From contig NZ_CP139965.1 in NCBI RefSeq assembly GCF_034424375.1, positions 5,084,001 to 5,148,000 of the forward strand: DNA of 64,000 bases, written 5' to 3'. Shown here piece by piece: positions 52,454 to 60,956 of this stretch. Numbering within the stretch: position 1 is the stretch's first letter; the number at the start of each line of letters is the position of its first letter. A model generated the notes under the pieces. That model saw only the letters and a list, made by a program, of their open reading frames with translations, made no database searches and was not told the origin of the DNA. The stretch comes from Paraburkholderia kururiensis (lineage in GTDB: Bacteria > Pseudomonadota > Gammaproteobacteria > Burkholderiales > Burkholderiaceae). The position numbers and the translations under genes are program-made.

Positions 52454-53694
52454 GATGGCTGCCCTCCGCTATCGAGCCGGCCTGCGTCGCGCAGTTGACC
52501 CGCGTGGCCGAACAGCAGACTGCAATTGGTCCCGCCGAAGCCGAACGAGTTGCTGAGCGCCGTTCGCAGCGAAGCCGCGCGGCCTTCCAGCAGATAGCCC
52601 GGCGAGAGCGCGGGGTCGGGCTGGGTCGTGTTGACGCCCGCAGGCAGCCATTGCGCGCGCAGCGACCACGCGGCGATCACGGCTTCGAGCGCGCCCGCGG
52701 CGCCCAGCGTGTGGCCCGTCGCGCCTTTCGTCGAGCTGCACGGCGTGTGCTCGAACACCGCGTTCACCGCGAGGCTTTCGGCGGCGTCGTTGCTGGGCGT
52801 CGCGGTGCCGTGCAGATTGATGTAGTCGACGCTCCCGGCATCGATGCCCGCCGTACGCAACGCGTCTTCGATCGCGGTGCGCGCGCCGAGCCCTTCGGGA
52901 TGCGGCGACGACATGTGATGGGCGTCGCTCGATTCGCCGATGCCGAGCAGCAGGATCGCGTCGTCGTGCAGCGCCGTCGCTTGCTGCGGCGCGCGTTCGA
53001 GCAGCGCGAACGCGCCGGCCTCGCCGATCGAAATGCCGCTGCGCGCTACGTCGAACGGCTTGCACGGTTCGCGCGAGAGCAGTTCCAGCGAGTTGAAGCC
53101 GTAGAGCGTGGTGAGGCACAGCGAATCGACGCCGCCCACCACGGCGGCATCGATGAGCCCGGCTTCGATCATGCGGCGCGCCGATCCGAACACCTTCGCG
53201 CCCGACGAGCACGCCGACGAAATCGTGGTGGCCGGCCCTTGCAGCCCGAAGTACGTGCGCACGAATGCCGCCGCGGACCACGGGTTGTGCGTGTGCGCAT
53301 AGCGAAAGCCGGCGGGCAGGGCGCCTGTCTGCGGATCGCGCTGCCGGTAGGCCAGCTCGGTTTCCAGTATCCCCGCGGTGCTGGTGCCGAGGAATACGCC
53401 GATGCGCGCCGCGCCGTAGCGTCCGGCCGCCTCGCGCACCGCGGCGTCGAAGCCGTCCGCGGTGAAGGCCATCTGCGCGAGCCGGTTGTTGCGGCAGTCG
53501 AAGTCGGCGAGATCCGCGCGCACGGGTAGCGCATCCACGCCGGCCACCTCGCCCACCCAGGTATCGAGCGTCGCCCGTTCGAAGCGGCACGGCGCGAGAC
53601 CGCCGCGCCCCTGGCGCAGCGCATCGCCGAGGGCGTCGAGTCCGTGGCCAAGGCAGCTGGTGGCCGTGAAGTGCGAGACGAGAAGAGGAGTCAC
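52450..53694 (-). CDS. apeO: Beta-ketoacyl-ACP synthase (ApeO-like)
   Basis: 414-residue FabF-type condensing enzyme. The catalytic triad is complete: Cys in TTISSACSSGAKV, His in NLHGTATPSND and His in TKGATGHTLGAAGA. It extends the polyene chain with malonyl-ACP units. I chose the GTG at 53694 (begins VTPLLVSHFTATSCLG) because it matches the usual start of this family and overlaps the upstream small ORF by 4 nt; an ATG at 53748 would add 18 residues with no homology. Confidence 0.87.
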   Translation of the reverse strand: MTPLLVSHFTATSCLGHGLDALGDALRQGRGGLAPCRFERATLDTWVGEVAGVDALPVRADLADFDCRNNRLAQMAFTADGFDAAVREAAGRYGAARIGVFLGTSTAGILETELAYRQRDPQTGALPAGFRYAHTHNPWSAAAFVRTYFGLQGPATTISSACSSGAKVFGSARRMIEAGLIDAAVVGGVDSLCLTTLYGFNSLELLSREPCKPFDVARSGISIGEAGAFALLERAPQQATALHDDAILLLGIGESSDAHHMSSPHPEGLGARTAIEDALRTAGIDAGSVDYINLHGTATPSNDAAESLAVNAVFEHTPCSSTKGATGHTLGAAGALEAVIAAWSLRAQWLPAGVNTTQPDPALSPGYLLEGRAASLRTALSNSFGFGGTNCSLLFGHAGQLRDAGRLDSGGQPS

Positions 53695-53858
53695 GGCTCG
53701 GTGGTTCCGTTGCGGGTCATAGGTGCCTTGCGGGTTGCCATTGGGCATGGAATCCGGCGTGCAATGCGGCAGGAGCGGGCGCCGGCCTGCTGGGCCGCGA
53801 GCGCGACAATGGTAGCAAAGGGCCTGGCCGGCGCGGTCGGGGGCGTCCTGCTCTTCAT
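53691..53858 (-). CDS. Possible 55-aa protein coupled at both ends in the pigment operon
   Basis: A 55-codon frame (begins MKSRTPPTAPARPF) fills the gap between deacetylase and ketosynthase genes. Its ATG overlaps the deacetylase stop (ATGA) and its TGA overlaps the ketosynthase GTG (GTGA), matching the 4-nt overlap style of the operon. The product is basic with no recognised family. It could be a real small protein, a coupling device, or a chance frame. Confidence 0.4.
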   Translation of the reverse strand: MKSRTPPTAPARPFATIVALAAQQAGARSCRIARRIPCPMATRKAPMTRNGTTEP

Positions 53859-54718
53859 GGCCGCGCCTCCATCGTTGCTAATGCCGCCCGCAGCGTCATG
53901 CAGCGCAGCTGCGCCGCTGCCGCGGCTTCCAGCACCTTCGGCAGCACGTCGAGTACGACCGGCCGGCCGTGCGCATCGCGCGCCGCGTGGCCGTCGTGCA
54001 CGAGCAGGATGTCGCCGGCCGCGAGACCGTCGAGCAGTCGGTGCGCGACACGCGCGGCGTCGTTCGCGCGGGTGTCGAAGCCGCGCCGCGTCCAGCTTGC
54101 GAGATGCAGGCCCAGCGCGCACAGCGCAGGTTCGAGAAACGGATTGCGCAGCCCCGCGGGCGCGCGGAAAAAAAGCGGCGGCGTGCCGGTGATGTCGGCG
54201 AGCGTCGTTTGCGCGGCCGCTATCTCGCGTCGCATTGCAGCGGGCCCCAGCAGCGAGAAGCGGTGCAGATGACGCTGGCTGTGATTTTCCACGGCGTGGC
54301 CGCGCGCGACGATCGCCTCCACGCACTTCGGGTAGCGGCGCGCCTCGTCGCCGATGCAGAAGAACGTGGCGCGGGCGCCGTAGCGGTCCAGCACGTCGAG
54401 CACGCGCGGCGTGACCTCGGGGTGCGGACCGTCGTCGATGGTGAGGGCGATGTTATTGCCGGCACTCGCGGGCAGGCGCCGCCAGTTCGGACCGAGCAGC
54501 GCGCTGCGGGGCCAGAGGCCCGCCGCGGTCAGCGCGAGGTGCGATGCCATGACGCTGCCGAGCGCCCACGGCCACGTGGCGGGCACCGCGCCCACCGCCG
54601 TGGCCGCCATGGCATGCAGCCCGGCCGTGCCGGCGATGAACGGCGAGGGCCGCCAGCGACGCGCACGCAACGGCATGGCGGCGGACATGACGGGCGGCAC
54701 GCGCGTTTCCATGGTCAT
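53855..54718 (-). CDS. NodB-type polysaccharide deacetylase
   Basis: 287-residue carbohydrate esterase family 4-like protein. The NodB motif is clear: LTIDDGPHPEVT with the metal-binding Asp, and ENHSQRHLHRFS with the HxxxH pair, then FFRAPAGLRNP and LLVHDG. The N-terminal 70 residues contain two hydrophobic segments, suggesting a membrane anchor. It overlaps the exporter stop by 4 nt (ATGA), so it belongs to the pigment operon. In E. coli-type aryl polyene clusters this slot, as I recall, is taken by a DUF3261 lipoprotein, so its presence is unusual. Substrate unknown. Confidence 0.85.
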   Translation of the reverse strand: MTMETRVPPVMSAAMPLRARRWRPSPFIAGTAGLHAMAATAVGAVPATWPWALGSVMASHLALTAAGLWPRSALLGPNWRRLPASAGNNIALTIDDGPHPEVTPRVLDVLDRYGARATFFCIGDEARRYPKCVEAIVARGHAVENHSQRHLHRFSLLGPAAMRREIAAAQTTLADITGTPPLFFRAPAGLRNPFLEPALCALGLHLASWTRRGFDTRANDAARVAHRLLDGLAAGDILLVHDGHAARDAHGRPVVLDVLPKVLEAAAAAQLRCMTLRAALATMEARP

Positions 54719-57279
54719 CGCGCTTCTCCGGCGGGAACGGCGTGCGTCGCGTGCGCGGCGCGCAGCATGCCGGCCGGTGCCAGCATTGCCGAAAACACGA
54801 GCGCGAGCACGGCGCCCGGGCCCACCGTGAGACCGAATGCCCGGAGCAGCGGCACATGGGCGAAAGCGAGCAGGCCGAAGCCCGCCACGGTGGAGAGATT
54901 CGCGACCAGCAGCGACACCAGCGTGACGGGAGCCATGCGTGCGTCGTCGCCGCTGCGCTGCTGCATGTTGAAGAAGAGCGCGTAGTTGGAACCCACCGCG
55001 ACGATCAGCAACATGCCGATCAGATGCAGGATGGTAAGCGCCACGCCCGCCAGCGCGAGCGCCGCGCTCACCACGAGCACGGCGGCCGCGAGCGGCGCGA
55101 GCGTGCGCACCACGCGCAGCGGCGAGCGCAGCGCGACGAGCAGCAGGACCACGATCGCGGCGAAGCCCGCGAGCGAGAGGCGCAGGTCCTCGCCCACGTA
55201 GTTCACGTAGAGGCGATCGGCCTCGGATTTCAGATCCACGAAGAGCGCGCCGGGCACGTGGGCGCGCGCCACCGCGGCGCTGACGCGCCCGGCATCGAGA
55301 CTCGGTTCGTCGGCACGCGGGTGCGGTGCGGCGCCCGCGGTGTGGGTCGCGCTTTGGCTCGTTGGTGCTCGCAGGGCGAGCATCGCTCGCCAGGTGTTGC
55401 CGTCGTGGGTGAGCAAGGCTTCCACCGCGAGCGCCATCGACGTGCCTCGCAAGTCGTCGCGCGTGAGCAGGCCGCCGTTGCGCGCGGCCTCAACGTCGGC
55501 GATGAACGGCGCGAACACCTGCGGCTTGACGTGTACCGGTTGATCGTCGACAGCTGTGCGCATGCGTTCGGCAAGCACGTCCGCGGCGGGCAGGCTCGCG
55601 AGGCGCGCGCGCTGCGTGGCCTCGCTCGGCAGATACCGCGCGGGGCTCTCGTAGCCCGCAATCACGCCCGCGTCCACCAGCGGCTGCAACTGCGCGCCCA
55701 CCTTCTCCGCGCCTTCGAGCACGGCCTCCTCGCTCGCGCCCGCGATCACCACGAGATAGCGAACGTCGGGCGCGCCCATGTCGGCGCGCAGGCTCGCATC
55801 GAGCGCCTGGCTTTGCGGCGACACGGGGCTCAATGCCGCGAGCTCGTGGCTCCAGAGCTGTCCGCGATGCGCGACCAGCACCGCGACGGCGGCCACCGTG
55901 AGCACCGCCACGAGCCAGCGCAGCCGCGAGGCCGCCTGAGCGACCTGCGCGAGCACGGCACCGGCCCGCGAAACGTCGCGTATGGCGTGACGTGCCCCGC
56001 GCAGATGCGGCAGCACGTAGCGCGTGACGAGCGCCGCCGTGGCGAGCCCCGCAATCGAATAGAGCCCGAGTTGCACGAGCCCCGGAAAACCCGAGAACAG
56101 CATCGACGCAAACCCGCACACCGAGGTCAGCACGCCGAGCCGCACGACGGGCCAGTAACGCGCGGTCCATTGGCGCAAGGCGTCTTCGCGGCTGACGTGC
56201 GGGCCTGAATCCGCGCCCGGTTCCGCTCGCGACGACTGCACGAACAGGTAGATCGAATAGTCCACGGCCTCGCCGATCAGCGTCGTGCCGAAGCCGAGCG
56301 TGAGCCCATGCACGGTATGGAAGACGACGCTCACCGCGGCGATGCCGGCCGCCACACCGCACAGCACGGGCAACAGGCCGAGCGCGAGCGTGAGCGGCGA
56401 ACGGTAGAGCACGAGCAGCAGCGCCGCGATCAGCACGAGGCTGGCCACCGAAAGACGCTCCACGTCGTGGCGGATGTTGTCGCGCGTCTCGACGGAGAAC
56501 ACGCCGGTGCCGGTCATGACGAGGCGGCAGGGCGAGGCCGCCGTGCCTTGCGTGGCGGCGTCGAACGCGTGCCGGACGGCGGCGATGGCGCGCGCCTCGC
56601 CGTCGGTGTCCGAGCCGGCGGCGCGCGTCTGCACGAGCAGCAGCGCGCGCTGGCCGTCGCGCGAGGCCCACACGCCGTCCTGTACGGCGGGCTGCTGGCC
56701 GCTTGCGAGCTGCTCGGCGAAGGCGGTGGTTTCTCCCGTGGGATCGCGCGGCAAGAGCGCCTTCGTGAGCAGCCCCGCGGACGAACTGAGCAGATCGAGA
56801 CTGTCGCCGAGCGCGCGATGCAGGCCGTCCGCCGAAAAGCGTTCGGGCGTTACCGTTGGACTCAGCAGGTAGCGATGCTCGAAAACGAAGCGCTGGTCGC
56901 TTGCCTCGTTCACGGGCTCGCCGTTGTTGACGGCCGCGAACTGCGGGTCGCTGCGCAGCGTCGCCGCCATGCGGCGCGAGAGCGCGGCGCGCGTGGCCGC
57001 GTCGCCGCCTTCGATGCCGACAAGGATCAGCCGCGACACGAGCCCCTCGCGCAACTGCTCGACGAGCACCTGTTGCCGCGCGTCGGGCGAGCGCGGCAGG
57101 AACGCGGACAGGTCGGCGGTGAACTGCGCCCGGGCGATGGCCACGCCGCACGCGACGAGAAACAGCAGCCACAGCCACACGGCGAGCGGCAGGCGGCCGC
57201 GGCGGGGCGGCGGTTGCCGTGGCTCGCCTGGCGGCAGCGGTTGCGACTTGCTTGCCTCGTGCGATGTGGCGGCGGCCAT
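54715..57279 (-). CDS. apeM: MMPL/RND-family exporter (ApeM-like)
   Basis: 854-residue inner-membrane protein with two repeats. Each has one N-terminal helix, a large periplasmic loop and a bundle of five to six helices (LVLIAALLLVLYRSPLTLAL and later IVVLLLVALRSPLRVVRTLA). Motif GFGTTLIGEAVDYSIYLFVQ is typical of lipid-type MMPL exporters. It would export the finished or lipid-linked polyene. ATG 57279 overlaps the LolA-like stop (TGATG). The longer upstream frame is antisense to nothing functional and was discarded. Confidence 0.9.
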   Translation of the reverse strand: MAAATSHEASKSQPLPPGEPRQPPPRRGRLPLAVWLWLLFLVACGVAIARAQFTADLSAFLPRSPDARQQVLVEQLREGLVSRLILVGIEGGDAATRAALSRRMAATLRSDPQFAAVNNGEPVNEASDQRFVFEHRYLLSPTVTPERFSADGLHRALGDSLDLLSSSAGLLTKALLPRDPTGETTAFAEQLASGQQPAVQDGVWASRDGQRALLLVQTRAAGSDTDGEARAIAAVRHAFDAATQGTAASPCRLVMTGTGVFSVETRDNIRHDVERLSVASLVLIAALLLVLYRSPLTLALGLLPVLCGVAAGIAAVSVVFHTVHGLTLGFGTTLIGEAVDYSIYLFVQSSRAEPGADSGPHVSREDALRQWTARYWPVVRLGVLTSVCGFASMLFSGFPGLVQLGLYSIAGLATAALVTRYVLPHLRGARHAIRDVSRAGAVLAQVAQAASRLRWLVAVLTVAAVAVLVAHRGQLWSHELAALSPVSPQSQALDASLRADMGAPDVRYLVVIAGASEEAVLEGAEKVGAQLQPLVDAGVIAGYESPARYLPSEATQRARLASLPAADVLAERMRTAVDDQPVHVKPQVFAPFIADVEAARNGGLLTRDDLRGTSMALAVEALLTHDGNTWRAMLALRAPTSQSATHTAGAAPHPRADEPSLDAGRVSAAVARAHVPGALFVDLKSEADRLYVNYVGEDLRLSLAGFAAIVVLLLVALRSPLRVVRTLAPLAAAVLVVSAALALAGVALTILHLIGMLLIVAVGSNYALFFNMQQRSGDDARMAPVTLVSLLVANLSTVAGFGLLAFAHVPLLRAFGLTVGPGAVLALVFSAMLAPAGMLRAAHATHAVPAGEAR

Positions 57280-58037
57280 CAAGGCGCTCCGGCGTTTTGC
57301 AGCCGCATCAGCGAACGGTCGCCGTCGGCCTGCTGGATCGCCACGCTGTGCAGCATGTCGCGCGTGCCGCGCAGCGTGATCTCGCTCACGTTCTTGCGCA
57401 TGCGCGAGTCGAGCGGCGTGAGCGTGAGCGTCCAGCCGTCGCCTTCGCCCGCGACGGCCACCTTGTAGACCTGCTCCAGCGCGTAGCGGTTGCCGGCCAG
57501 CGTGGCGCGAATGCTTTCGATGAACGCGGCCAGCTCCGGGTACTGCGCGAGCGCGAGCGTATAGCGATGGTCGTTGCGCGCGACCGTGAGCTTGTCGCCG
57601 TCCACGACGAGGTCTTCGGGCTTCGGGCTCAGCGTACGTTTTTCGAGGTGATCGGGCGCGGTGAAACTGAGTTCGCCCGACGAGACCACGGGTTGGTCCG
57701 CGATGGCCAGGTACTTCGTTTCGGTGAAGGTGGCGCGGCCCGACTTCTTCTGCGCGAGCGTGGCCATCAGCCGGTCGAGCGTCCACGCGGACGATGCCGG
57801 CGCTGCGAACGATGCGGGTCGTGCGTCGGTGTGCATCGCGGTGTTCGCAGCGGGCGCGGCCTGCGCGGTGATAGACGGCGCATCGGCACTTGCTGCCGGC
57901 GCTTGCGCGGCGCGTGCTTCGTTGCACGCGCAAAGCCCGATTGCGCCTATCGCACCCATCGCGCCTGCGCTAACGAGCGCGAGCTTGACGAAGGCGGGCA
58001 CCACGGCACCACGAAAGCGGTTACGGAAAACCATCAT
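57279..58037 (-). CDS. apeL: LolA-like outer-membrane carrier protein (ApeL-like)
   Basis: 252-residue periplasmic protein. A signal region (LVSAGAMGAIGAIGLCACNEARA) is followed by a linker and the LolA-fold domain (WTLDRLMATLAQKKSGRATFTETKYL, GELSFTAPDHLEKRTLSPKP, LTLTPLDSRMRKNVSEITLRG). LolA-type carriers move lipid-like cargo to the outer membrane; with the MMPL exporter next to it, it likely carries the polyene lipid. Start at ATG 58037 or 58034. Confidence 0.85.
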   Translation of the reverse strand: MMVFRNRFRGAVVPAFVKLALVSAGAMGAIGAIGLCACNEARAAQAPAASADAPSITAQAAPAANTAMHTDARPASFAAPASSAWTLDRLMATLAQKKSGRATFTETKYLAIADQPVVSSGELSFTAPDHLEKRTLSPKPEDLVVDGDKLTVARNDHRYTLALAQYPELAAFIESIRATLAGNRYALEQVYKVAVAGEGDGWTLTLTPLDSRMRKNVSEITLRGTRDMLHSVAIQQADGDRSLMRLQNAGAP

Positions 58038-58040
58038 GCG

Positions 58041-59027
58041 TCAGCTGTCCCTCATGGAGTTGCCGAGATCCGGATGATGCGCGAGCGGCCCGCGTGCGCA
58101 CGGCGTGTCGCGACGGCGTTGCGCGCCTGTCTGCCAGAAGTCGAAGAAGTTGAACCAGTTGTAGGGCGCCTCGCGGCAGTAGCGCTCGATCAGCGCGACG
58201 TAGCGCGCGAGCGCCGCCTGAACCTCGGCCTCGCGTGCGCCGCGCGGCGTGTTCGTGAAGTCCGCGAGCATCTCGAAGTGGATGTCGTAGCGGTTGCCGC
58301 CGCGGTACAGGCCCGTCATGAAGATGACCGGCCGCCTCAACATGGCGGCCATGCGCAGCGGTCCGAGCGGAAACGCGGCGGGCGCGCCGAGGAAGTCGAA
58401 CGACTGCACGGCGTCGCCGCCGTCGCGCAGCAGCGTGCGGTCCGCGAGCATGCCGATCATGCTGCCCGTGTCGAGATACGCGCGCACCTTCAGCATCGAA
58501 TCGATCTGCCCGAGCGGGATGACGTCCTGCTTCGCCGCCGGGTTCACAGTGGCGAGAATCGCGTTGATGTGCCGCGCGTTTTCCTCGTACATCGTGATGG
58601 CGACGCGCAGGCTGGGCCGCGAGCGGCCGATCGTGCGGCACACCTCGAAGCTGCCCAGGTGCGCGCCCATCAGGAACGCGCCGCGGCCTTCGGCGTGCGC
58701 GGCGCCCACGAGCGTCTGGTCGTGCAGACGCAGATCGAACAGATCGAAGCGGCCGTTGAGCAGATAGATGCGGTCGTGGACGGTGGAGGCGAAGGTCCAG
58801 ACGTGCCGCCACACGTCGCGCCAGCGTGCCGGGCGACCCAGCACGCGTGCGAGGTAGGCGCGCGAGGCGCGGCACACGTCGGGCGAGAACGCGAGGAAAT
58901 ACGCGGTGATCGGCACGAGCAGCACGCGGCTCAGTCGCCGGCCCAGGTTCAACGACACCCACGTCATGGCGCGCAGCAGCTTGAGGTTGCTGCGCTCTTC
59001 GCGTTGGGCCCAGTCGCTGCGGATCAT
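58041..59027 (-). CDS. LpxL-type/lysophospholipid acyltransferase
   Basis: 328-residue membrane-associated acyltransferase. The HX4E catalytic motif is GAHLGSFE, followed by DSMLKVRAYLDTGSMIGMLADR and the typical C-terminal YNWFNFFDFW. It overlaps the ligase gene by 4 nt and precedes the LolA-like gene by 3 nt. In aryl polyene pathways an acyltransferase attaches the polyene to a glycolipid head. In E. coli-type clusters I recall this domain fused to a glycosyltransferase; here it is separate. Confidence 0.85.
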   Translation of the reverse strand: MIRSDWAQREERSNLKLLRAMTWVSLNLGRRLSRVLLVPITAYFLAFSPDVCRASRAYLARVLGRPARWRDVWRHVWTFASTVHDRIYLLNGRFDLFDLRLHDQTLVGAAHAEGRGAFLMGAHLGSFEVCRTIGRSRPSLRVAITMYEENARHINAILATVNPAAKQDVIPLGQIDSMLKVRAYLDTGSMIGMLADRTLLRDGGDAVQSFDFLGAPAAFPLGPLRMAAMLRRPVIFMTGLYRGGNRYDIHFEMLADFTNTPRGAREAEVQAALARYVALIERYCREAPYNWFNFFDFWQTGAQRRRDTPCARGPLAHHPDLGNSMRDS

Positions 59028-60826
59028 GAGCCCTCCTCGCGACGCGGCGTGGGTGCGCTTGCCGCTAACGCACCGCTCGCCACGACGCGACCGCTTGCCG
59101 ACACGGTGAAGCGCACCGCGCCGCTCGCCGCGATGTCGTAACGCACGTCGAGCTGTTCGTCGGGCGACGCCGAACTGGGGAACTTGGCCGAACTGAGACG
59201 GTAGGCGTCGAGCGGACGGTTCAGCGCCGCGCCGATGGCCGTGAGCGCACGATCGAGCAGCACGACGCCCGGCACGATGGGCCGGCCGGGAAAGTGGCCG
59301 GGCAGCGCGGGGTGATCGGCGGGGATCGTGAAGGTGAGCGGTGCGACCGGCTCGTGCTGCGTCTGGTGACTAGGCTGAGTGTGGCGGTGCGCTTGTGCGT
59401 TCTGCTGCGTCTGGGTGCGATCGCGCACGTGGGCATGGGCATGCGCTTCGATCAGCGCGCTCAGCGCCGCCTGCGTCAGCTTGCCGTTCGCATCGCGCGG
59501 CAGCGCCTCGACGAATACGAGTGGGCGCGGCATGAAGGCAGCGTCGATACGCTCGCGCAGCGCGCGCTGCACCTCCGCTGCCGCGAGTCGCGGCGCCACG
59601 ACGAACGCCATGAGCCGCGTCGCGAGGTGCGGGTTCAGCGCGTCGGGTGCGCTTGCTGCCGGGCTTTCGTCGGGCATGACGAACACGCCGTCGGCCACGC
59701 CTGCAATCGCGTTGAGCTGGTGATTCAGGTACGCGAGCGAGGTGCGCTTGCCCGCGATGTTGACGAGATCCGCCTTGCGTCCGTGCAGCAGGAAGTGCGT
59801 GTCGTCGAGCGGTTCGAGCGCGTCGCCCATCGCGACCGGTGGTTCGACGTGGGCGCCGTGGACTTCGTACACGATGCCGTCTTCGTGCGTTGCGCTCGTC
59901 TCTTTCGCGCGCAGCTGCACGCCGGGCAGCAGGTGCCAGGCGGTCTCGTGTGCCGTGCGGCGCGTGGCGATCTGGCCGGTCTCCGTGCTGCCGTAGATCT
60001 CCGCAAGCGGCATGTCGAACTGCGCTTGCGCCGCACGCGCGAGTTCGGGTGCAAGCGGCGCCGTGGCGGAAAGCGCGAGCGCGACGGGCGGCAGCGTGTG
60101 GCCCGCCAGCGTGAGCGCGCGCAGATGCACGGGCGACGTGACGAGCACGCGCGGTGCGGGCACGGCGGCGAGTTCGCGCGCGATGTCGGCGGGATAGAAG
60201 GGCCGCGCGTGGCTGAAGGCGAGGCCGTTCACGAGCGCGAGCAGTACCGTGGTCTCGAAGCCGTACATGTGCTGCGCCGGCACGGTGCCGACGAGCGTGC
60301 AAGGCGCGCCGTCGAGCAATCCCAGCCGCGCCGCGGACGCGCGGAGGCAGGCCACCAGCGCGCCCCAGCGTTTGCTGTGCGGCACCGGCGTGCCGGTGGA
60401 ACCGGACGTGAACAGATACGCCACGGTTTGCGCGGCGTCGATCTGCGGCACGTCGAATGTGGCGTCTGCGGTGGCGTGGTCGGAGGCCGTCTGTTCGGGA
60501 AAGCGGAACGGCGGCAGGTCGACCGCGCAGTCGTCGCTGTCGTGCAGGCAGAAGGTGTCCGGCGCGAACGCCAGCAGCTCGCGCACGGCGGCCGGCGTAT
60601 GCGAGGGCGGCAGCACGCTGATCCTGCCCGCGACCATCGCGGCGCACAGGCCCACGGCGAAGCGGTAGCGGTCGGTGCACTGGTTGAAGACGTGCCTGCC
60701 CGCCGGCAACGCGACGGCCAGCCGCCGCACGTCCGCGAGGAACGTGCGCACGGAACACGGCGCGCCGTCGCGCCACGCGATCGTCTGATCGGGCGACGTG
60801 TGGAACACCAGAGGAAGGCTCGACAT
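59024..60826 (-). CDS. apeH: AMP-ligase fused to hot-dog dehydratase (ApeH-ApeI fusion)
   Basis: 600-residue fusion. Residues to about 440 form an ANL-type acyl-ACP ligase (P-loop YLFTSGSTGTPVPHSKR, YGSTETGQIATR, LVNIAGKRTSL, ALPRDANGKLTQ with the A10 Lys). A His/Gln-rich linker follows (HVRDRTQTQQNAQAHRHT). The C-terminal about 110 residues are a FabA/FabZ-like dehydratase (ADHPALPGHFPGRPIVPGVV). In known clusters ApeH (starter activation of 4-hydroxybenzoate-type acids) and ApeI (dehydratase) are separate adjacent genes. Overlaps the acyltransferase start by 4 nt. Confidence 0.88.
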   Translation of the reverse strand: MSSLPLVFHTSPDQTIAWRDGAPCSVRTFLADVRRLAVALPAGRHVFNQCTDRYRFAVGLCAAMVAGRISVLPPSHTPAAVRELLAFAPDTFCLHDSDDCAVDLPPFRFPEQTASDHATADATFDVPQIDAAQTVAYLFTSGSTGTPVPHSKRWGALVACLRASAARLGLLDGAPCTLVGTVPAQHMYGFETTVLLALVNGLAFSHARPFYPADIARELAAVPAPRVLVTSPVHLRALTLAGHTLPPVALALSATAPLAPELARAAQAQFDMPLAEIYGSTETGQIATRRTAHETAWHLLPGVQLRAKETSATHEDGIVYEVHGAHVEPPVAMGDALEPLDDTHFLLHGRKADLVNIAGKRTSLAYLNHQLNAIAGVADGVFVMPDESPAASAPDALNPHLATRLMAFVVAPRLAAAEVQRALRERIDAAFMPRPLVFVEALPRDANGKLTQAALSALIEAHAHAHVRDRTQTQQNAQAHRHTQPSHQTQHEPVAPLTFTIPADHPALPGHFPGRPIVPGVVLLDRALTAIGAALNRPLDAYRLSSAKFPSSASPDEQLDVRYDIAASGAVRFTVSASGRVVASGALAASAPTPRREEGS

Positions 60827-60836
60827 GACTCTGCGG

Positions 60837-60956
60837 CTATTCGGTAAAGGTGACGACTCGATACGACGACGATGACAACGCCCGCGGCCGGCGGCGCCAT
60901 GCGAGGCGCGGCGACGGCGTGCGCCGGCATCGTCTGTTCGCGCGCGCCGCGCTCAT
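60837..60956 (-). CDS. Possible 39-aa ORF between the membrane-protein and ligase genes
   Basis: ATG at 60956 overlaps the stop of the upstream membrane-protein gene (ATGA) and the frame ends 10 nt before the ligase ATG. The product (begins MSAARANRRCRRTPS) is very Arg-rich with no recognised family. Possibly only the chance filling of a 126-nt gap. Confidence 0.2.
   Translation of the reverse strand: MSAARANRRCRRTPSPRLAWRRRPRALSSSSYRVVTFTE

Noticed and set aside
54742..57468. Plus-strand frames across the MMPL exporter gene
   Set aside because: Arg/His-rich antisense frames without homology; exporter motifs are on the minus strand.
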